Below, piece by piece: positions 38,128 to 46,584 of a stretch of DNA of 64,000 nucleotides. Where the stretch lies: positions 161,585 through 225,584 of the forward strand of contig JAFECJ010000003.1 of the NCBI GenBank assembly GCA_018242205.1, written 5' to 3'. The DNA comes from Pseudomonadota bacterium. GTDB lineage: Bacteria > Pseudomonadota > Alphaproteobacteria > Rhizobiales > Xanthobacteraceae. Positions within the stretch are counted from its first letter, which is position 1; each line of letters begins with the position of its first letter. A model generated the notes under the pieces. That model did not search any database and was not told the DNA's origin. It saw nothing but the letters and a program-made list of their open reading frames with translations. Position numbers and translations under genes: made by a program.

Positions 38128-38727
38128 TTAAGGAAGTTGCTGCTGTTGTTTGATCGCCTGGGCGCGCGCCGCGTTGGTGATTTCCTTCAGAACGTAATCC
38201 GGCGGCATCACATAGGCCAGCACCTTCTCTTTCGGATAGGCGGACTGACGCACCATGTTGCCGCTATTGCCTGAGATCAGGATCGGATTGCCCTGGCCGT
38301 CGGTGCCGCGCACGACGCCGACATGGCCGTTCTGCGGACCGCCGCGACGCAGGATCGCGATAGCGCCGACGCGGGGGCCGTCGAGCCTCTTGCCGAACTC
38401 GAGGAACGAGCGCGCCGCGCGGGAGTGAGTGCCCTTGGCGCCTGCCTTTTTGATGACGAAGTTCATGAAATCGGCGCACCAGAGCTGCGCCGGCAGGCCG
38501 AGCTGCTTGGCGTTGGCGCCGCGATAGCGCAGGGCTTCGAGCAGGATCGAAGCACCGCCGGGCACCTGTGCCGCTTGATCGGCGGCTTCGGCGCGGCTGC
38601 GCGAGATCGTCTCGAGCGGTTCGACATTGGCGAACCGTTCCGTGCGCTTCATGGTCGTGGCAGACGAGGCCGTCGCGATGCTGACGACCAGACTGCAAAC
38701 CAAAGCTGTTGCGTAAGATCGTTTCAT
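38128..38727 (-). CDS. Secreted TIGR02594/CHAP-like amidase family protein
   Basis: A 199-residue protein with an N-terminal signal peptide (to about residue 23). The NlpC/P60-CHAP-like core has the candidate nucleophile in QLWCADFMNFVIKKAG and the histidine in NGHVGVVRG, followed by ISGNSGN. This is the pattern of TIGR02594 proteins, which are predicted peptidoglycan hydrolases. The C-terminus is short and polar (KQQQQLP). It is probably periplasmic; the substrate is inferred from fold only. Confidence 0.75.
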   Translation of the reverse strand: MKRSYATALVCSLVVSIATASSATTMKRTERFANVEPLETISRSRAEAADQAAQVPGGASILLEALRYRGANAKQLGLPAQLWCADFMNFVIKKAGAKGTHSRAARSFLEFGKRLDGPRVGAIAILRRGGPQNGHVGVVRGTDGQGNPILISGNSGNMVRQSAYPKEKVLAYVMPPDYVLKEITNAARAQAIKQQQQLP

Positions 38728-38971
38728 GATGTCCCAACCCTTCTTGCCGGGAGATCCCCTTGTTTATTCCCCACGATGACTCGGCCGGCGCTGACGCCGT
38801 CCGGGATTCATCTTTTGTTATCCTTTCCAAGGTCGGAGCAGGACATCAAGGACATCGAGCGTTGCGAGGGGCAACGTTTGTCGAAATGGTTAATCAGAAT
38901 CCGGTATGTCGCCTCGTTTTGATACGGGCACGGCGCGCATTCGATAAAATTTGAATCAAACTGTCCGGACG

Positions 38972-39808
38972 TCAGCGAATGCTGTAGCTGATCGGCACCA
39001 CGATGGCGATGCGGGCGCCGGGCAGGTCGTTTGGCGGCGGCGGCAGCGGCGACGCGCGCTCGATCATCGCCAGGGTCTCGCGGTCGAGAATGTGTGAGCC
39101 GGAGCTGCCGACGACGCGGGCATCATGTACGCCGCCATGTCGATCGACGCTGAAGGCGAGCCTCACTACGCCGCGATCGCCACGCGACTGCGCCTCCGCC
39201 GGATAGCGCTTGTAGCGTTCGATCTGCGCGAACAGCCGCGACTTCCAGTTCGGCAGTGCATTGGAATCGCGGTTGGCGCCGGCATTGGCGGCGGCGGCGC
39301 GCTCGGCGCGCCGGTCGGCCGAACTCGGCGCCGACGCCAGCGCCGCCCGCCGCGGCTGCGGCTTCTTCCTTTTGACTTCCTTCTTCTTCTCGTCCGGCTT
39401 GTCTTCGGTCTTCTCAACCGGCCTCGGCGGCGGCAGCGTCGACAGTTCGGGCTGCGGCGCGGGCTTCACGTCGACCGGCTTTTCGGGCTCCGCTTCTGCC
39501 TTCGCCTGTTCGACCGGCTTTTCCGGTTCGGGCAGCGGCTCGGCCTTTTCGACGACTTCTTCAGGCTTGTCCGGCGTTTGCTCGACGCCGGTCTGCATCT
39601 CCCGGGCGACCGAGTCGGGCGGCACTTCGGTCGGCGTGGTTTCCGGCGCGACGGCGACCGGGGCCAGATCGAGCATGATCACCGGCGCGTTCGCCAGTTG
39701 ATCGACGTCATTGCTCCAGCGCGCCATCAGGGCCGCGGCGGCGCCGACATGAATGCCGAGCGCGGCCGTAAAGCACAGAGACCAGCGTGCGAGCGATGCC
39801 GGCTTCAT
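38972..39808 (-). CDS. tonB: TonB-family energy transducer
   Basis: A 278-residue protein: N-terminal membrane anchor (residues ~9-30, LCFTAALGIHVGAAAALMA), a long Pro/Glu/Lys-rich periplasm-spanning region, and a C-terminal TonB domain from about residue 200 (YPAEAQSRGDRGVVRLAFSVDRHG) ending PISYSIR. It transmits the proton-motive force from ExbB/ExbD to outer-membrane receptors. It overlaps exbD by four bases. An ICE-like site upstream of exbB suggests iron control of the whole operon. Confidence 0.9.
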   Translation of the reverse strand: MKPASLARWSLCFTAALGIHVGAAAALMARWSNDVDQLANAPVIMLDLAPVAVAPETTPTEVPPDSVAREMQTGVEQTPDKPEEVVEKAEPLPEPEKPVEQAKAEAEPEKPVDVKPAPQPELSTLPPPRPVEKTEDKPDEKKKEVKRKKPQPRRAALASAPSSADRRAERAAAANAGANRDSNALPNWKSRLFAQIERYKRYPAEAQSRGDRGVVRLAFSVDRHGGVHDARVVGSSGSHILDRETLAMIERASPLPPPPNDLPGARIAIVVPISYSIR

Positions 39809-40236
39809 CGGGGCGGCGCCGTGTCGGCGTCGAGCCCGACCAGCGCGACGTGCAGATAGCCGCCGCTGCGCAGCTCGTTCATCAGATTCATCAGGTCGCC
39901 GTAAGGCACGGTCTTGTCGGCGCGCAGGAACACGCGCTGCTGTTTGTCTCCGGCGGTCATCGTGTCGAGCGCGGCGGCAAGCGATGCCCGCGCCACGGTA
40001 TCGTTATTGAGCGCCAGCGACAGGTCGGACTTGAGCGTCAGGAAGATCGGTTTGTCGGGCCGCGGTGTCTTCTCGGCGGCGGCCGAGGGCAGTTCGACCG
40101 AGACGTCGACGGTCGCCAGCGGCGCGGCGATCATGAAGATGATCAGCAGCACCAGGATGACGTCGATGAATGGCGTGACGTTGATCTCGTGGATCTCGCC
40201 CAAGCCGTCGTCGCCATGATCGAGCCGTACCGCCAT
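39805..40236 (-). CDS. exbD: Biopolymer transport protein ExbD
   Basis: A 143-residue single-pass protein. EIHEINVTPFIDVILVLLII contains the transmembrane aspartate that conducts protons. The periplasmic domain follows with FLRADKTVPYGDLMNLMNELRSGG. ATG 40236 is used because longer in-frame starts extend into exbB. It is separated from the exbB stop by 7 bases and coupled to tonB by overlap. Confidence 0.93.
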   Translation of the reverse strand: MAVRLDHGDDGLGEIHEINVTPFIDVILVLLIIFMIAAPLATVDVSVELPSAAAEKTPRPDKPIFLTLKSDLSLALNNDTVARASLAAALDTMTAGDKQQRVFLRADKTVPYGDLMNLMNELRSGGYLHVALVGLDADTAPPR

Positions 40237-40243
40237 CGCCCGA

Positions 40244-41242
40244 TTACTCCGCGGCGACGCCGGCGTGGCGACGCCGGTCAAAGGCACCGCGTTCCAATTC
40301 GCGGCTGACGAGACGCATGATCGACGCTGTGGCATCGGCGTTGAGCGCGCGATAGCCGGCGATCCAGCGCGAGAAGAAGTTGTACATCACCACCGCCGGA
40401 ATGGCGGCGATGAGGCCGAGCGCGGTGGCAAGCAGCGCTTCGGCGATGCCAGGCGCCACGACGGCAAGGTTGGTGGTGTGCGCTTTCGAAATGCCGATGA
40501 AGGCGTTCATAATGCCCCACACCGTGCCGAACAGGCCGACGAAGGGCGCGGTCGCGCCGATGGTGGCAAGAATACTGGTGCCGCGCATCATGGCGCGTCC
40601 CGCCGCCGCTTCGGCGCGCTCGAGACGCGAGGCGATGCGTTCCTTGACGCCGTCGGGCGAAATCGCGTGCGGGCCGGCCGTCTCGAGCGACAGCTGCAAT
40701 TCGTTGTCCGCTTCGCGCAGCAGCGGCGCAACGCCTCCGGCATTCGCGTCGGCCCCGGTCTTGGCCGCGTCCCAGGTGCGCGCCGCAGCGATCGCGGCGA
40801 TGCCGCGGTGCAGCCGGGCGCTGGCGCGCATCAGTTCGAGGAGCTTCGCCAGCCAGATCGTCCAGGTGAGCACGGAGGCAAATGCAAGGCCGATCATGAC
40901 CGCTTTGACGACAATGTCGGCCGCCATGAACATGCCCCAGGGCGACAGGTCGCGCGGCAGCGTGAGCGCGGCCGCGGGTGACGTGGCCGGTGCCGGCCCC
41001 GTCACATTCGGCGCGGGCGCGGCGATAGCCGGTTCGGCGGTTGGCGCGGGCGTCGTGACCGCCGTTGCGGCAGGCGTCGGTGTCGTCGTCGGTGCGGTGG
41101 TGGCGGTCGGCGCCGCCGGCGTTTGCGCCTGGGTCGTTAAAGGCTGGATCAGCAGCGCGACGAACAGGGATGCGACCCATGCGAAACGGCGGGCCACGGC
41201 AGGCTTGGCCGCTGTGAGTTCTCGGGTAACCGACATTGTCAT
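40244..41242 (-). CDS. exbB: TonB-system proton channel ExbB
   Basis: A 332-residue MotA/TolQ/ExbB protein. A cleavable-looking signal (to ~39) and a Thr/Pro/Ala-rich periplasmic stretch precede the first core helix. The conserved ILATIGATAPFVGLFGTVWGIMNAF and GIAEALLATALGLIAAIPAVVMYN helices follow. The N-terminal low-complexity extension is typical of alphaproteobacterial ExbB. First gene of exbB-exbD-tonB. Confidence 0.93.
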   Translation of the reverse strand: MTMSVTRELTAAKPAVARRFAWVASLFVALLIQPLTTQAQTPAAPTATTAPTTTPTPAATAVTTPAPTAEPAIAAPAPNVTGPAPATSPAAALTLPRDLSPWGMFMAADIVVKAVMIGLAFASVLTWTIWLAKLLELMRASARLHRGIAAIAAARTWDAAKTGADANAGGVAPLLREADNELQLSLETAGPHAISPDGVKERIASRLERAEAAAGRAMMRGTSILATIGATAPFVGLFGTVWGIMNAFIGISKAHTTNLAVVAPGIAEALLATALGLIAAIPAVVMYNFFSRWIAGYRALNADATASIMRLVSRELERGAFDRRRHAGVAAE

Positions 41243-41384
41243 TCCACTGGGAGAGACTTCCGGCCGCAGCCGGTGCCAGAGGCGCCATGCTAGCCGACCG
41301 ATCGGTGCGACCCTATAGCAGCAATGTGACGGCGCAAGTCCTTATTCGGATGGCGGGATACATTTTAGTCATTCAAATCAGTGC

Positions 41385-41401
41385 TTTAGAAGAATTTCAA
41401 G
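41385..41401. promoter_or_regulatory. Putative Irr box (ICE-like motif) upstream of exbB
   Basis: TTTAGAAGAATTTCAAG: the left half TTTAGAA matches the rhizobial iron-control element fully and the right half 4 of 7 bases. It lies 143 bases upstream of exbB and 137 bases upstream of the divergent DUF1993 gene. Irr control of exbB-exbD-tonB is known in Bradyrhizobium relatives; here it is inferred. Confidence 0.5.
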
Positions 41402-41537
41402 GAGCGCGTGCTCCGGCTTCTGTCATGCCAAATTCCGGGATCGGCTCGTTATTCGCGCAATTGCCCCCCGATTTGACGCCGTGGCATTGTCCCGCCGCCG
41501 TCCGTGGATGGTCGATTCAACACCCGAAGGAAAAACT

Positions 41538-42062
41538 ATGTCCTATTCGATGTCGCAAGCCTTGCTGCCGATCTGCACCGTAGGGCTCGAGGCGCTGAGC
41601 GGCGTTATCGACAAGGCCGCGGCCCATGCCGCGGCGAAGAAGTGCGATCCCTCCGTCCTGCTCGGCTGGCGTCTGGCGCCCGACATGTTCGCGTTTGCTC
41701 GCCAGGTGCAGGTGACCTGCGATCAGGCCAAGAACGGCGCGTCGCGGCTGGCCGGTATCGATCCGCCGAAATTCGAAGACAACGAGACGACCGTCGACCA
41801 GCTCAAGGACCGCGTGGCCCGGACGCTGGCGTACCTCAAGAGCCTCGACAAGGCGGCGATCGATGCCTCTGGCGCGCGCGAGATTGTCTTTCCGCTCGGC
41901 CCGAAGAAGGCGAAGATGACGGGTGTCGATTACCTCAACCACTTCGTGCTGCCGAACTTCTTCTTCCATCTGACCGCGTCTTACGCGGTCGCACGCAATT
42001 TCGGCGCCGACGTCGGCAAGCGGGATTTTCTCGGCAAGATTCCGCTGACGCTCGTCGACTAG
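41538..42062 (+). CDS. DUF1993 family protein
   Basis: A 174-residue soluble protein whose sequence resembles DUF1993: RLAPDMFAFARQVQVTCDQAKNG cut by conserved helix ends, LAGIDPPKFEDNETTVDQL, and the C-terminal MTGVDYLNHFVLPNFFFHLTASYAV with histidines placed as in DinB-like four-helix bundles. It may be a metal-binding DinB-fold protein; function unknown. ATG 41538 follows a purine-rich GGAAAAACT. It is monocistronic, with a bidirectional terminator at 42131. Confidence 0.8.
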   Translation: MSYSMSQALLPICTVGLEALSGVIDKAAAHAAAKKCDPSVLLGWRLAPDMFAFARQVQVTCDQAKNGASRLAGIDPPKFEDNETTVDQLKDRVARTLAYLKSLDKAAIDASGAREIVFPLGPKKAKMTGVDYLNHFVLPNFFFHLTASYAVARNFGADVGKRDFLGKIPLTLVD

Positions 42063-42130
42063 GCGGAAGCGGCGAGGCGAGGGTGCGCGGCCATCGCGTA
42101 CGCCGGCGAAAAAGCTCACGCAAACAAAAA

Positions 42131-42160
42131 CCGCCCCGGATGCTTTCGCGTCCGGGGCGG
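42131..42160. terminator. Bidirectional terminator
   Basis: CCGCCCCGGA and TCCGGGGCGG form a perfect 10-bp stem with a 10-base loop. On the minus strand it is followed by TTTTTGTTTG; on the plus strand by CTTTGTCCG. It lies between convergent genes ending at 42062 and 42190. Confidence 0.92.
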
Positions 42161-42189
42161 CTTTGTCCGTTTGTCCGTAGTCGAGAGGC

Positions 42190-42708
42190 TTACTCGCGGT
42201 AGGAGACTCGGTCGCCTTCGTAGCTGCCGCCCGAGACGCGCGCACCGCCATCGTAACCGCAGTTACAATTGACGCCCCGCACTTCGCGCCGCTCGTTGAC
42301 CACCCGGGTCCCGCCCTGGACGTAACGGTTGACCGTTTCGTTGCGGGCTTCGGTCCGGTACTTGTTGGTGGTGTTCACCTTGTGCAGGGTGATGTTGCGG
42401 ATCACCGTGTTCTGGCGATGGACCACGACTTCGCGGTTGATCACCGGCTGGACGTGAACGACCAGGCGGTTTTCTTGCTGCAGACGGGTCCGCTTCACCT
42501 CGCGGGTGTGGTCGACGTAGCGAACGCGGGTATTGACCCGCGCCGCACCGCGGACGACCCGGCGGGTGTTGTACTCGGAGTCCGGTCTGCGGCAGTTACA
42601 GACCGAGTCATAGTAGGTACCGCCGGCGGCGGCAGCCGGTGTTGGGACGATATTGGCCAGTCCGATCACCAGCAGCGCGCCAGCGATGAGTGATGTGAGG
42701 TGTTTCAT
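42190..42708 (-). CDS. Small secreted Arg/Val-rich protein of unknown function
   Basis: A 172-residue protein beginning MKHLTSLIAGALLVIGLA with a signal peptide ending near AAAA (residue ~27). The mature part has a CNC motif near each end (SVCNCRRP and VNCNCGYD) and a central run of basic/valine beta-like segments (RLVVHVQPVINREVVVHRQ). The paired CxC motifs might bind metal or form disulfides. A longer frame to 42855 is unconvincing. No family recognised. Confidence 0.65.
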   Translation of the reverse strand: MKHLTSLIAGALLVIGLANIVPTPAAAAGGTYYDSVCNCRRPDSEYNTRRVVRGAARVNTRVRYVDHTREVKRTRLQQENRLVVHVQPVINREVVVHRQNTVIRNITLHKVNTTNKYRTEARNETVNRYVQGGTRVVNERREVRGVNCNCGYDGGARVSGGSYEGDRVSYRE

Positions 42709-42964
42709 TTTGGTACGCCCATTAACCATATAAGTGATGCCGCTACCTGCATTTTTTGCCCTGTTAACCATATTTGTAAAGCAGTTTTTTTGCGCGATCG
42801 GAGGCGCGGGAAAAGTCGCAAGGTGTAGCGTGCGACGGCGCAAGCCCGCCGACACCGAACACCATTAGTAGATGCGACAGGTCACCGCAGGCGAGGAGGT
42901 ACGGGTTTGCGCTGCCAAGTGGATGATGGCGTGGCGCGCTCGATCGGCCGGCCGGCCGTCGCGC

Positions 42965-43858
42965 TCAGCGTTTGAGCTTGTCGATCGCGTTCAGCATTTG
43001 TGCCCGGTCCTGGTCGAGCGTCACGCGGACGCTGTCGTCCTTGCCGAGGCGGCCCATCTCGCGCTGATGCGCCACCGTGCCTTCGGTCATCAGCGGCTTG
43101 AAGCCGAGTTCGCGCAAAGTCGCGGCCGACTCTTCCATCTCGGCGGCGCGGCGTTCGCCATGCACCGCCATGCGTTCGATGTTGTAGGTGGCGGTCTCGA
43201 CCCAGTCGATGCCGGGGTAGTTGTTCTTCAGCGATACGGTGACTTCCTCGAGCAGGCCGGCGCGCTCGGCGGCAAGGAAGCACTCGTAGGTGAGCGCCTC
43301 CATGCCCTTGATCATGACGCTGCGGATCATCTTGATCGCCGCCGCCTTGCCGGTCTCGGGGCTCTCGACCTTGAACTTCATCTCCAGTTCGTCGAGCAGC
43401 GGCGAGATCGCATCGGCATAAGGCCCGGCAACCAGCAACGGGGTCTGGTGGCGCTTGGGATGGATCGGCGCGATCACCGCGATATCGACATAGCGAGCCT
43501 TGCTGCCGAGTAGCTTGGCGGTCGCCTGCTTGCGCCCGGGCGAGACCGAGTTGATGTCGAGGTAATAGGGATTGCCGCCAAGGTGCGGCTCGACCGATTG
43601 CGCGGCTTCGAGGCTCGAGGCGGCGGTCACCGCGGAAATGACGATGTCGCTGTTGGCGACCGCGTCGGCGGCCGAACTCGCCACCCGCACGCCGAATTTC
43701 GCGCCGGCGGCTTTGAGCTTCTCGCCTTCCGGCTTGGGAAACAGGATGTCCCAGGCGGCGATATCGGCGACCCCTTCGTCGCGCAGCCCGGACGCGATCG
43801 CCTGGCCGGCCTCGCCGAAGCCGATGAAGGAAATGCGCGGGGTGTTGGAGCGGGTCAT
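42965..43858 (-). CDS. NAD(P)-dependent beta-hydroxyacid dehydrogenase-like protein (DUF1932)
   Basis: A 297-residue two-domain protein. The Rossmann start ISFIGFGEAGQAIASGL binds NAD(P). DINSVSPGRKQATA corresponds to the substrate-binding loop and KAAAIKMIRSVMIKGMEAL to the catalytic-lysine helix of 6-phosphogluconate/3-hydroxyisobutyrate dehydrogenases. The C-terminal half resembles DUF1932. Substrate unknown. It lies downstream of the aldo/keto reductase and extradiol dioxygenase genes on the same strand, which suggests a small aromatic or carbonyl catabolic set. Confidence 0.8.
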   Translation of the reverse strand: MTRSNTPRISFIGFGEAGQAIASGLRDEGVADIAAWDILFPKPEGEKLKAAGAKFGVRVASSAADAVANSDIVISAVTAASSLEAAQSVEPHLGGNPYYLDINSVSPGRKQATAKLLGSKARYVDIAVIAPIHPKRHQTPLLVAGPYADAISPLLDELEMKFKVESPETGKAAAIKMIRSVMIKGMEALTYECFLAAERAGLLEEVTVSLKNNYPGIDWVETATYNIERMAVHGERRAAEMEESAATLRELGFKPLMTEGTVAHQREMGRLGKDDSVRVTLDQDRAQMLNAIDKLKR

Positions 43859-43884
43859 AGCGGGCTCTCCTTGCAGGCGGCACT

Positions 43885-44739
43885 CTAGAGCATATCGAGT
43901 GGGGTGGCGCGTTTCGGCGACGGAAACCGCGCGTCGAGGGTCTTTAAGTCTTCGGCGCTCAGCTTGAGATCGAGCGCGGCGATATTGTCATGGAGATGGT
44001 CGAGGCGGGTCGCCTTGGGGATGCTGACGATGCCTTTTTGCCGCAACAGCCAGGCCAGCGCGACCTGCGCCGGCGTCGCGCCGTGACGCTGCCCCACGGC
44101 TTTGAGCACGGCGTCGCCGAGCATGCGCGCCTGTTCGAGCGGCGAATAGGCCATGATCGGAATGCCGCGTTTGGCGCAGTACGGCATCAGGTCGAATTCG
44201 ATGCCGCGCCGCGTCAGGTTGTACAGCACTTGATTGGTCGCGCATTCATTGGCGGTGTCGAGGCTTGCCAGTTCGCGCATGTCGTCGATGTCGAAATTAC
44301 TGACGCCCCAGTCGAGGATCTTGCCGGCCGCCTTGAGTTCGGCGAAGGCCGCGATCGTCTCGCCGAGCGCCGGCCCGCCGCGCCAGTGCAGCAGATACAG
44401 ATCGATGCGGTCGGTGTTGAGCCGCTTGAGGCTGCGCTCGCAGGCGGCGATGGTGCCGCGCCGCGACGCATTTCCCGGCAGCACCTTGCTGACGACGAAC
44501 AGGTTGTCGCGCCGAGAATTCTGACCTGTGCCCATGGCCTCGGCGACGATATTTTCCGCCTCGCCATCGCCGTACATTTCGGCGGTGTCGATCAGCGTAA
44601 TGCCGCGGTCGATGGCGGCGCGTACGGCCTTGACCTCGTCGGCGCGGTGGCGCGCGCTTTCGCCCATGCGCCACGTGCCGACGCCGAAGATCGGCATGAC
44701 GCGGCCGGAGGGCAGGGCGACTGTCGGTATCTTGAGCAT
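43885..44739 (-). CDS. Aldo/keto reductase
   Basis: A 284-residue TIM-barrel NADPH-dependent oxidoreductase. Catalytic tetrad elements are DTAEMYGDG (Asp and Tyr), LFVVSKVLP (Lys) and LYLLHWRG (His). The C-terminal SIPKATRLDHLHDN binds the 2'-phosphate of NADPH. The enzyme reduces aldehydes or ketones; the substrate is not evident. It starts 48 bases downstream of the extradiol dioxygenase stop and lies 26 bases upstream of the DUF1932 dehydrogenase. Confidence 0.9.
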   Translation of the reverse strand: MLKIPTVALPSGRVMPIFGVGTWRMGESARHRADEVKAVRAAIDRGITLIDTAEMYGDGEAENIVAEAMGTGQNSRRDNLFVVSKVLPGNASRRGTIAACERSLKRLNTDRIDLYLLHWRGGPALGETIAAFAELKAAGKILDWGVSNFDIDDMRELASLDTANECATNQVLYNLTRRGIEFDLMPYCAKRGIPIMAYSPLEQARMLGDAVLKAVGQRHGATPAQVALAWLLRQKGIVSIPKATRLDHLHDNIAALDLKLSAEDLKTLDARFPSPKRATPLDML

Positions 44740-44787
44740 GGCGGCTTTATACGCAAATTGTCCGCCGCGTATAACGCCCCCGTTGCA

Positions 44788-45762
44788 TTATTTATGCACC
44801 ACCGCAGGCATGCCGTGGGTATGGAACGTCTCGATGGTCTTGAGACCCCAGGCCTGGCCCTTCTTGCGCTCTTCCTCGGTCCAGGTGATCGGCTTCCAGT
44901 CCGGCGCCAGCACCAGCCGCGCGCCGGCATTGGCGACCTCGACGCGGTTGCCGCCGGGCTCCCAGACATAAAGGAAGAAGGTCTGCTGCACGGCGTGCTT
45001 GTGCGGACCGGTTTCGATGTGGACGCCGTTCTCGAGGAAGACGTCGGCGGCAATCAGAATCTCCTCGCGCGAATTCATGGCGTAGGTCACGTGATGGAAG
45101 CGGCCCGGCACGCCGGTGTGATCGCGCGTATAGGCGAAGTCGTAGGACTTGTTGGTGGCGGTGAGCCAGATGCCGGCTTCGCTGCCGTCATTGAGAACGA
45201 TGCGCTCGGTCAGGCGGAAGCCGAGATACTGTTCGAAGAACTGCCGGCATTCCGAAAGATTGACCGCCAGACCGTTCCAGTGGTCGATGCGGCGCGGGTT
45301 GATGCCGCGGCCGGGGAAACGTTGCGCCTGGTTCTTCAGCGACGGCTTGAGCTCCGGCGGCGCCTCATACCATTCGGTGTCGTAATAGAGCTCGATAATG
45401 TGGCCGTCGGGATCCTTGCAGATGAAGGTCTTGCCGTGGCCGACATCGCCGTCACTCCAGCCGATCTCGAACGGCGTGCCTTTCAGCGCCGCCGCGCGCC
45501 GCTCGAGCGCCTGCGGCGAGCGGGTGCGATAGGCGACGTGCTTCATGCCGTTGGTGTTCGACGCGGTGAGCTTCAACGAATAGCGTTCGTAATCGTCATA
45601 GGCGCGCAGGTAGACGCTGTCGCCCTTTTCGGCGGCGATTGTCAGCCCGAAGACCTCGGTAAAGAAGCGCACGCTCTGATCGAATTTCGGCGTCAGCATT
45701 TCGAGATGACCGAGATGGGCGATGTCCATGATCGGTTCGGGGGGCAGCTTATTGTCGGTCAT
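44788..45762 (-). CDS. Type I extradiol (catechol 2,3-) dioxygenase
   Basis: A 324-residue two-domain vicinal-oxygen-chelate protein. Iron ligands are predicted in the C-terminal half (DHWNGLAVN, GRFHHVTYAM) and GNRVEVANAG, with a duplicated N-terminal half starting IAHLGHLEMLTP. It cleaves a catechol ring next to a hydroxyl. ATG 45762 is used because the further 49 codons overlap the neighbouring gene. The natural catechol is unknown. It is not obviously tied to the box pathway, which needs no extradiol cleavage. Confidence 0.85.
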   Translation of the reverse strand: MTDNKLPPEPIMDIAHLGHLEMLTPKFDQSVRFFTEVFGLTIAAEKGDSVYLRAYDDYERYSLKLTASNTNGMKHVAYRTRSPQALERRAAALKGTPFEIGWSDGDVGHGKTFICKDPDGHIIELYYDTEWYEAPPELKPSLKNQAQRFPGRGINPRRIDHWNGLAVNLSECRQFFEQYLGFRLTERIVLNDGSEAGIWLTATNKSYDFAYTRDHTGVPGRFHHVTYAMNSREEILIAADVFLENGVHIETGPHKHAVQQTFFLYVWEPGGNRVEVANAGARLVLAPDWKPITWTEEERKKGQAWGLKTIETFHTHGMPAVVHK

Positions 45763-45791
45763 CGAAGCCTCGCGTTTTTGTTGGCGGCCTT

Positions 45792-46451
45792 TTAGCCGCG
45801 TTCGAAAGCCAGCACCAGATTGTTGGCCGGCATCTCGACGGTTTTGACAAGTCGCAATCCGTTCTGCGCTGCAACATCCGCCACGCTCTCCAGATCGCGA
45901 ACGCCCCACTCGGGATTGCGCTGGCGCAGGGAGGTATCGAACGCCTCATTGCTCGGCGCGGTGTGGGCGCCGGCCCGCTTGTAGGGACCGTACATCAGGA
46001 GATGTCCGCCGCTCTTGAGGTGGCGGCCGGCGCCGCGCAGGAGATTTTGCGCCACGGTCCATGGCGCGATGTGGATGACGTTGAAGCACAGAATGGCGTC
46101 GAGCGGAATTTCATCGTGCCAATACCACTCATTCATTAAATCTATGCCGATGGGCGGCCGCACATTGGTCAGGCCGCTTTCGCGCCGATACACTTCGATC
46201 GAGGCGCGGTGCGATTCCATGATGTCGCTCGGCCAGAACGTCAGATGTGGGCAGCGCGCCGCGTAAGTGACGATGTGCTGACCGGTGCCGCTGCCGATCT
46301 CGAGCACGGAACCGGTCGCGGTGGCGAGGAAGTCGCCGATCGCGTTCCAGATCGGCTCGGCATTGCGATGGAAAGCGGGCGCATCGAGCCGTCCATCGGC
46401 TTCCGCCGGCGGCGATCCGTTCTTGCCGAATTCGAATTGAGCTTCGCGCAT
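45792..46451 (-). CDS. SAM-dependent methyltransferase, DUF938 family
   Basis: A 219-residue class I methyltransferase-like protein. The cofactor loop is SVLEIGSGTGQHIVTYA, followed by FWPSDIMES (acidic residue for ribose) and LCFNVIHIAPW. N-terminal RLDAPAFHRNAEPIWNAI is the DUF938 signature. Acceptor unknown. It is first in the minus-strand series that continues to the extradiol dioxygenase and is divergent from the sulfite-oxidase-like gene. Confidence 0.87.
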   Translation of the reverse strand: MREAQFEFGKNGSPPAEADGRLDAPAFHRNAEPIWNAIGDFLATATGSVLEIGSGTGQHIVTYAARCPHLTFWPSDIMESHRASIEVYRRESGLTNVRPPIGIDLMNEWYWHDEIPLDAILCFNVIHIAPWTVAQNLLRGAGRHLKSGGHLLMYGPYKRAGAHTAPSNEAFDTSLRQRNPEWGVRDLESVADVAAQNGLRLVKTVEMPANNLVLAFERG

Positions 46452-46584
46452 CTGTCTTGTCTCGGAACCGTGAGCCCGAGCTGCATATGGCCACGAAACC
46501 GGCCATCGTCAAAAGCTCCGGGACGTATTGTTTCGGTCATCGACCCGGGCGACACTTCGCCGGCTAGGACGACGGAGATCCAGC

